A DNA stretch of 64,000 nt, from NCBI GenBank assembly GCA_001414345.1, contig LLCB01000019.1, positions 124,001 through 188,000 on the forward strand, written 5' to 3'. This stretch comes from Hymenoscyphus infarciens (lineage: Eukaryota; Ascomycota; Leotiomycetes; Helotiales; Helotiaceae). The notes under the pieces are model-generated. The model was given only the letters and a program-made list of their open reading frames with translations. It ran no database searches and was not told where the DNA came from. Numbering within the stretch: position 1 is the first letter of the stretch; each line of letters starts with the position of its first letter. Position numbers and translations under genes: made by a program. This document shows, piece after piece, positions 57,861 to 64,000 of the stretch.

Positions 57861-58219
57861 TTATTCCTCCTAATAGAGCGAGATGAAACCATCAATTATC
57901 AGTTAGACCAAATAAACAAATTAGTAGTATCACTAACAAAAAAATTCACTCACCTGCAGAATGATCACATCTCTATACTCCCAGCCATCAGATCCCAACC
58001 AGGCAGACAATGAATTAATTCACTCCAACGAGAATCCCCAACCACCCCATTTGGAAGTGGCAACACAGCCTTCTTTAAAGTGGAACTACCCCTCACAGCT
58101 AGCCCTAACCCTTAAAATTGGACCAATAACTTGATCCGACCGCACTTTGTCTGCAAAGTCCCACAGCGACGTGTCATAAGCTGAAAAAACGAATTCTTTG
58201 TCATAAAATTTAAGATAAT

Positions 58220-58291
58220 GGCTTAGTGGTGTAATAGTTAGCATGTTGTGTTCTAATACACTCTGATGGAAGTTCAATTCTTCCCTAAGCC
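58220..58291 (+). pseudogene. tRNA-like sequence, probably a tRNA pseudogene
   Basis: The 72 bases have a perfect acceptor stem (GGCTTAG with CTAAGCC), a perfect T stem (GGAAG with CTTCC, loop TTCAATT) and a D arm GTGT-AATAGTTA-GCAT. The canonical loop position reads TTCTAAT, anticodon CTA, but the anticodon stem only pairs when shifted by one base (GTGT with ACAC), leaving a six-base loop. Overall it resembles tRNA-Gln most. It probably does not function. Confidence 0.45.
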
Positions 58292-59493
58292 TCTCACTTA
58301 TAGCACTCCTAGTGTCCAAAAAACGTCGAAATGTTATAAGTGACATTTTTTTAATTCTTAGTACGTAGTGCTATTCTTTCTTCTACCAGTATAAGCAAGA
58401 GGATAGAGAGGAGCAACTTTTTAAAAAAGAGGTTAGGGATGAGGTGATAAAATCCCGTGAGCGAGTTCTTTAGGGAACTGGTCACTATTTTCATCAACAC
58501 CTAGAATAGGTAGAATCTCAAGTTTGGCCCACAAATAATTACTGCTTTTACTGCTTCTACTGCTTCTTATACATCCTTGTCAACTTTTCATTCTAAGGTA
58601 TGCTGAAAGGCTTGAGAGGGTTGCTCACCATTAGGCGCATCGTAGAAGAGGAATAAGGACTCTCCAAGTCACTTGTAGTTATCTTTAAAACTCGTTTCAC
58701 ATACTTAAAGTCTTGGCTGATAGTTCCTGGGCCATTCTATATTGTTTTATTATATTCCCAGTCGAAGGGTAGTCATTAATCTCAGGTTTCTAAGCAAGTA
58801 CAGAGTGCTCGAAAATTGGCACCTGCCCATGTAGATTCTATGGCATTGATATTGGGTTCCGTTTACACATACGGATATGAAGTCCAGTCTTTGCTTCTAC
58901 CTGCTCGATTTCCAAAAATACATTTCATTTCCTCAACCAGTAGCACATCAGCCAGCATGTCCATTGCTGCATACACACCGAGTATCTGTCAAGTCCTCAT
59001 CTCACACAAATCTTGGCAAAAATACCTGCCGGAGGGTATCCATCTCTTGCTTTGGGCTTGAAAGTACTATGACCATTCGCATGCTACCAATATCTTCTTG
59101 TCTTTTTTCCCACTTCAGCTTTTTAACAGAGCAAAACCCGTTACATGAAACAGACGAATGTGGTGCTTTTGAAAAGAAATAAATCCGTTTTGGATTGTTG
59201 CAGGATTTACATAGTTTAGGAAGATTTCACCACTTGCTTAGAAAAGAATGTGTTGCCGTCCAAGCAAGCGTTCATACTTGAAGTTATAACTTTACTCTCA
59301 GCATATGCACATAACTTGACTATATGACAGTGAAAAAATGCCTGTTTGAAGAAAAGAAAAGCTTGGAAATTTAAAGATTGCCACTTTTAATGCCATTTTC
59401 TTCAGTTTCTACAAGTGCTTTTCCATTCCTATTTTCATAGCATGATAGCCTTTTTTCTTCCACATTAACGTCCCCTTGATCCTTCCCTATTCA
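58292..59493. other. Intergenic, possible transposon debris, no supported gene
   Basis: Short frames at 58816-59182 lack motifs. The stretch at 58380-58800 has the look of degraded coding sequence with many stops, but no family could be named. Confidence 0.35.
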
Positions 59494-60831
59494 CTAATTT
59501 TCATCTTTGACAAGGCACTGCTTAGCAGCATGACCACCACCTCCGCACTTCACACAAGCATGACGCCGATGACAACCATTGCAGCGCCCATAGTTGAACT
59601 TGTAGCAGATCTGCGACTTCCGATCCCACATCTTCTTTCCAACTCCAGCGGCCTTCGCACCACCACCATTCTTTCTTCCAACTCCTGGGGCTTTCGTATG
59701 ATCTTCCTTCTTCGTGATTCTGCGGCCCTCCACAAGCTGTGGCCTACCCCAAACGTCCTCTCGCGACATAGAAGCCGGGACCTTGCACATTCTATCAACA
59801 ACATGTTCAGGAATACACCAGCTCTCGGGTTTGTGTTTTGCCTCAGCAGTCATATTACCGGTCCAGTAGAAAGCCAATACAACCACCAAATCCCAAGGGT
59901 AGTTCTTGGAAAGCTCAAGGATCTGATTGTGAAATGCCATAAGTGCTCGGAGGAGCTTCGGATCTCGAGAGTTGTTGCTGAAGCAGATGAGGTATGAAGA
60001 ATAATTGAGGAAGCAGCGAGCCCATCTTTCTGGCGTATTTCCGAACATCTTGATGACACCTTCAATATTTGCCTTAAACGCGACATCATCTTCGATTTTG
60101 ATTCTCGCACCTAGATCTTGGAGTTGTGGGAAGTCGTCTAATTCTTTGAGGTCGTTGGGATCGAATGTGCCGTTCGCAATCTGAACAATGTATGCGCGAT
60201 GCTGGTAGGGAAGAGTATTGAGAACTTGTACTTGCTCTGGTGAGAGTCCGTCGTAAGCATAGAATGATCCATGCAGATAGATGCCGGCACCGAGTCCAGT
60301 CTGTGGTGGTTGCTGGAGAATGGGAGGACGGGGTTGAAAGACGGGTAGATTGTTGACGCCCACATCAAGAGGATACTGGGGGAAAGGTTCGTAGTTTTGA
60401 AGATGAACAAGATTGTTGGAGACGGCGTTGTCGTTCTGGTTCGTAAATCCGTCCCCCTGATACGCAACCTGATTTTGACCGTGATATTGCATTGATGCGC
60501 CCTGGTCAAATCCAGATCTCATCCCCTCCTCTTTCAATCCCTGGTGTCTCGCAACGTCATATTGGTGGTTGCGTTCAGGTTGTCCAACTGCCTCATCCTC
60601 ATCTGCCAAATACACCCGTACCCTCTCGTCATCATCCTCCTCCTTCACAACCGTAGCGACTTCCTTCTCCATCTCGTCTCGTGCTCCCAACCGCGCAAGT
60701 ATAGCCTGTCTATCAATTTCCCACTCGTCAAGATCCCCTCTCTTCGTTAGAGCAGCTCGCGTCTCGTTATACACTTTGTTGGCCGCTTTGGTGATTTTGT
60801 ACTTGTCGGCTTTTGCCAATGTAGGAGGCAT
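59494..60831 (-). CDS. Unknown-family protein A with a C-terminal CCHC zinc knuckle
   Basis: A single exon encodes 445 residues from a clear ATG. Residues 1-100 are charged and probably helical; about 100-190 are Asn/Gln/Pro-rich. A core of about 160 residues follows, starting YDGLSPEQVQVLNTLPYQHR and continuing GTFDPNDLKELD, GNTPERWARCFLNYSSYLI, LMAFHNQILELSKNYPW, WCIPEHVVDRMC. A basic Gly/Lys-rich linker leads to CYKFNYGRCNGCHRRH and then CVKCGGGGHAAKQC (C-x2-C-x4-H-x4-C), a zinc knuckle usually binding RNA or single-stranded DNA. Two paralogs follow in tandem on the same strand. The layout recalls gag-like or DNA-binding proteins, but I do not recognise the core. It appears intact. Confidence 0.75.
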   Translation of the reverse strand: MPPTLAKADKYKITKAANKVYNETRAALTKRGDLDEWEIDRQAILARLGARDEMEKEVATVVKEEDDDERVRVYLADEDEAVGQPERNHQYDVARHQGLKEEGMRSGFDQGASMQYHGQNQVAYQGDGFTNQNDNAVSNNLVHLQNYEPFPQYPLDVGVNNLPVFQPRPPILQQPPQTGLGAGIYLHGSFYAYDGLSPEQVQVLNTLPYQHRAYIVQIANGTFDPNDLKELDDFPQLQDLGARIKIEDDVAFKANIEGVIKMFGNTPERWARCFLNYSSYLICFSNNSRDPKLLRALMAFHNQILELSKNYPWDLVVVLAFYWTGNMTAEAKHKPESWCIPEHVVDRMCKVPASMSREDVWGRPQLVEGRRITKKEDHTKAPGVGRKNGGGAKAAGVGKKMWDRKSQICYKFNYGRCNGCHRRHACVKCGGGGHAAKQCLVKDEN

Positions 60832-61207
60832 GACGAGAACCGAACTTCAGATGAAATCAAAGGTCGGCTTGCTTTACCCAGGTGGGTGAAGTGGATTCTG
60901 GTGATTGTATGAGGTTGTTTGTGCGCATCCAAACCAGGGTCGGTGGTCGCGACGCGACAACCTCGCTTAAATAACAAAGCTTGGAGCCACTTCACACACA
61001 TTCATTCAGCTTCACTTCCTCTACTTCCGATTTTCTCTCATCTCATAATGAAGCACAAATGTCACATCTATTATGTAAGTTACTCAAGTTTCTTATGATG
61101 AAATTAAAACAGGTGTTAAGCAAAACTTGACTGTCTACATAATGGAAAGCTGTACCATCCTGGAAATACAATTATTCTCTCCTCCCTTTCCCAAGTCCGA
61201 AGCCCCT
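60832..61207. other. Spacer between paralogs A and B
   Basis: This holds the promoter side of gene A and the 3' end of gene B; no other feature was seen. Confidence 0.4.
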
Positions 61208-62967
61208 TCATCCTGTCATTTTACTCTTTCTCTCCATTCTTCTCCAGTAACCTGCATCCTCGCCATCTTCCACAACTGGAATCGTACTAGTTATCTTGCT
61301 AAGATTGGTTTTCTTCTTTGGGGTAGCCTTTTTTGGGGTCTTTGGTGGTCGTCCGCGTTTCTTTGGCTTGGGTTCCACCATATCGGAGTCCTGTTCTTCG
61401 TCAAGACAAACATTGTCCTTGGTGGTCGTTCTCTTGGAAGGACGTTTACGCTTCCTTGGCTTGGGTGGTGCAATATCTGGGCCCTCTTCCTCGTCGATAG
61501 CAACATTCTTCTTGGGATCTGCTCCCTTAGATGGGCGTCCGCGCTTCTTTGGCTCTGGTTGTCCTATATTGGTGTGTTCATCTGCTTCAAAGATTGGACT
61601 CTGCTTTGAATTTGCACCCTTCATCGGCTCAGGTTGTTCGATATCGCAGTCCTCTTCCTCATCAATATCAACGTTCATACTTGGAACTGTCCCCTCAGAA
61701 GGGTCAGGGTTGTCCACCGCACCAGATTCATCGCCTGACTTACCACCCTCCCTACACTTACCTCTACCTTTGTTAGGACCCCTACGAATACCCGTATCAC
61801 GATGAGTAGCCCCAAGTGGACCTTTGAGAAGAACCTTTTGGGGAACCTTATCACCAAACAACGGCTCGTGAGTATGACAGTAATGTGTGGCAACATTGTC
61901 AGGTATTGTCCAGTCCATATTTCGACCTACATATCCCTGAGCCATCATAGAACCCTGCCAGTCCAACGCGAATCTCAACATCACCTTCCACGCAAACGTC
62001 TTCGACAAATCCAAAACCTGATTGTGGAATTTGAGAAGTGTTACACTTAGCTCAGGGTCCGCCGTCTTGTGAAAATCAAGAACAATATCGACATATTGCT
62101 TGAAGCAAAGAAACCACTTCCTCTGCATTTTTCCGAAAGCGTTTAGTTATTGTTGACATGATTTTTGAACCGCAGATGCTTCCCTTGGATTGTGATACTT
62201 GGTTCTATGGCTTCGTTGGAAAACTTGACAAGGTCCATGGGGTCAAATTTGCCGAGAATGATGAGGATTATCAGGAGTCTATGTTTTAGAGGATGATTGT
62301 TGAGGGTTTGCTGCTGCTCTGGTGAGAGCTTGTTGTAGTTCGGGAAGCTTGCACTGAAACAGTTTTCTGTGACAGTGTCGTCGACGAGACCGCTAGAAGG
62401 ATCATGAGTATTTCGATTTCGCTGCTGAGCTGGTTGAAACTCTGGATGAACCAGACCGCGAGCAGGATCATAAGTGTTTGGATTTGGAAACTCGTCGAGA
62501 CCACTATCATGCCCAAAATTATTCTGGTTGTGCTGGCGCTCCCTACAAACATGACAGTTATCCGCGCCGCATAGAGCAGGGATGTTGGTGTAACGTTCTT
62601 GATAGTGGGATTCTGCCAACTGGAGGACCATATCTCTGTGCTGTCTGGCTTTTTCTTCCTTGTTCACATTACCGTAGATGAATTCGTTCGATAGCTCAGC
62701 TAGGGTGTTGATGTATCCCTTCTCGCCAGCGTTCCAGATGTCAAAGTGAATCATTGCCAGTTCTTCGCGTGGGGCCTTGGAGGTGCAGACATGATGACCA
62801 AGATAGCCCAAAGTCTCGGACGGTATCCTGAGATGTTGAGGGTGGTTCCATTCCCAAGTTATGATGCCATGCGGATTCTGGTGGGCTTTTGGCGTCGAAG
62901 GTTGAAAGGCACAGTCCTGACGGAGTAAATTCACTATCAAACATGACTGCACATGAAAAGCACTCAT
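61208..62967 (-). pseudogene. Unknown-family paralog B with AT-hook tail, frameshifted
   Basis: The ATG at 62967 opens a 274-codon frame. Residues 130-190 hold a small internal duplication (NTYDPARGLVHPE and NTHDPSSGLVDD). The family core starts YNKLSPEQQQTLNNHPLKHR and GKFDPMDLVKFSN, but the frame stops near 62143. One base out of phase it resumes as FGKMQRKWFLCFKQYVDIVL, LLKFHNQVLDLSKTFAW, WTIPDNVATHYC. The tail has four diverged units of about 34 residues, each acidic (DEEE) then basic, with AT-hook cores KKRGRPSK, RKRKRPSK and KKRGRPPK. AT-hooks bind the minor groove of AT-rich DNA. A 35-base intron could bridge the break in phase but is implausibly short, so I call a frameshift. It has no zinc knuckle. 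Confidence 0.65.
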
Positions 62968-63131
62968 TAGCTACTGGATTTCGCGCTCGCATTACATTCA
63001 AAAGGGAGATGATTGATAGAAGGAAAAGAAAGCTCACACAGGTACGAAATATACATGATTCGGTTTTAATGTGAAAGTCGACGATAGACCTCGCTACTCC
63101 AGAAACAAGAAGTGCCAACCGGCAATGTACC

Positions 63132-64000
63132 TCACCGTTTACTCATCTGGATCCACTGTCTGACTGAGGAGTCCACTTCCGAAGAGTCGGAGTCCAAAGT
63201 TGCCCATTTACTCTTCAAGACCTTCCCCTCCTTGCACTTGACCACGTTGTGGTCCGAACTTTTACAGTGCCAACATCGGTGTTGGTTAAAACATACATCT
63301 TTCTGACAGCCAGATCTTTCGTTGAACTGAGAATATATGAGATCGGTCACGCCCCCTTCATAGCCCCTTCAACAAACCCCATGGGATGATAACGAGACTT
63401 TCTCTCATCGACATCCGGAGGTATCTTGCAAGACCCTGCTACTTCAATAGAATCCATCGCCATACAACGGACTCCTTCCCACGGATATTTCTTTACAAGC
63501 GACGTAATATGTTGGTGGAACTCTATAAGTCCTCTGATATAGAGGGGATTACAGTCGAACTTCCCGAGATAGCAGATGTAATTTAAGAAGCAGTGTGTCC
63601 ATTTCTCGGGAGTCTTGCCGTAGATATCCAGAGACTCATTGATCTCGTCTTCAAACAGTAGCCCATATTTTGTGATTTTGAGGACCAAGTCTTCGGAATC
63701 ATCGCTAAGCCTTTTGAGGTTCTTTGGGTTGAAAGATCCAAGAACAATTTCCGGTGTTTAAGGGGAAGTGTAGCAACAATTTCTTCTTGCTTTGGTGACA
63801 GCTCGTCATACCCAGGAAAAATGCGGTTCAAAGAGGGCCTGTCAATGATGAGGTTGTTCTGGTTCTGAGCTTCCAAATTGAATGTCCGTTGTGTACTGCG
63901 TCTCTCCTTCAGAAATGCGAGCCTCTCGCCCATTTTCAAACCTGCAGCTTCTGCCCGCGTCTCTTCCGGCATTGGAATAATTGTTTCGAGATCATCCAAG
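63132..64000 (-). pseudogene. Unknown-family paralog C with zinc knuckle, frameshifted, runs off the window
   Basis: The 5' end lies beyond the window. The readable part contains YDELSPKQEEIVATLPLKHR, a frame change near 63745, then GSFNPKNLKRLSDDSEDLVL, YGKTPEKWTHCFLNYICYL, LIEFHQHITSLVKKYPW and KIPPDVDERK. A second frame change near 63355 is needed to reach CFNQHRCWHCKSSDHNVVKC, a C-x2-C-x4-H-x4-C zinc knuckle aligned with that of paralog A, and it ends IQMSKR. The order of blocks is the same as in A and B. Two frameshifts make it a likely pseudogene, unless they are sequence errors. Confidence 0.6.

Noticed and set aside
59476..60889. Plus-strand frames over paralog A
   Set aside because: They are antisense to an intact 445-codon frame with conserved blocks.
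62110..62160. 35-base intron restoring the frame of paralog B
   Set aside because: It is shorter than known fungal spliceosomal introns, and the removed bases align with coding sequence in paralog A.

Overview
The window is nuclear DNA of a filamentous ascomycete (Pezizomycotina). This rests on many short GT-AG introns of about 45-110 bases, on families typical of the group (HET-domain and NACHT/ankyrin remnants, GH76, AA3/AA8 oxidoreductases, GPI proteins), and on AT-rich repeat copies that differ mostly by C-to-T and G-to-A changes, as expected of repeat-induced point mutation (RIP). A helotialean or other leotiomycete host is a guess only.

Layout. At 0.4-8.2 kb lie a doubtful Cys-rich gene, a tyrosinase with eight exons whose reading frame closes exactly, and a predicted N-myristoylated low-complexity protein with a 45-bp coding minisatellite. 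At 9.3-13.9 kb are an F-box protein and a cellobiose-dehydrogenase-type flavocytochrome. At 13.9-18.5 kb is a decayed stretch: a broken NACHT/ankyrin-type gene, a hAT-like insertion and AT-rich relics. At 18.6-24.8 kb are a pseudouridine-catabolism fusion (PsuG-PsuK), a GPI-type wall protein and an SDR oxidoreductase. At 25.1-32.4 kb is a gene graveyard with two broken HET-domain genes and a SET-MYND gene split by two different transposons. At 34.7-36.7 kb is a glucose-oxidase-type GMC enzyme, followed by relics of a sugar transporter and an ankyrin gene. At 40.2-54.3 kb is a healthy block: a small secreted protein, a dienelactone hydrolase, an SNF2 helicase, an Isc1-type sphingolipid phospholipase C, a Swd3/WDR5-type WD40 protein and a GH76 mannanase. 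At 54.8-58.3 kb are MITEs, a large inverted-repeat element, diverged direct repeats and two tRNA-like genes. At 59.5-64 kb (window edge) is a tandem array of three paralogs of a protein family I do not recognise, with different nucleic-acid-binding tails.

How it fits together. Intact genes sit in GC-balanced blocks separated by AT-rich, transposon-laden stretches in which nearly every gene is broken. Secreted or wall-acting enzymes are well represented (CDH, GMC oxidase, GH76, GPI protein, small secreted protein), as are chromatin factors (SNF2, Swd3-like, relic SET-MYND). There is no obvious operon-like or biosynthetic cluster. The most unusual content is the three-paralog array, a family of about 0.8-0.9 kb hAT-like elements with 8-bp target duplications that has landed inside three genes, a 1501-bp element with 5-bp target duplications, and an in-frame stop after the minisatellite.
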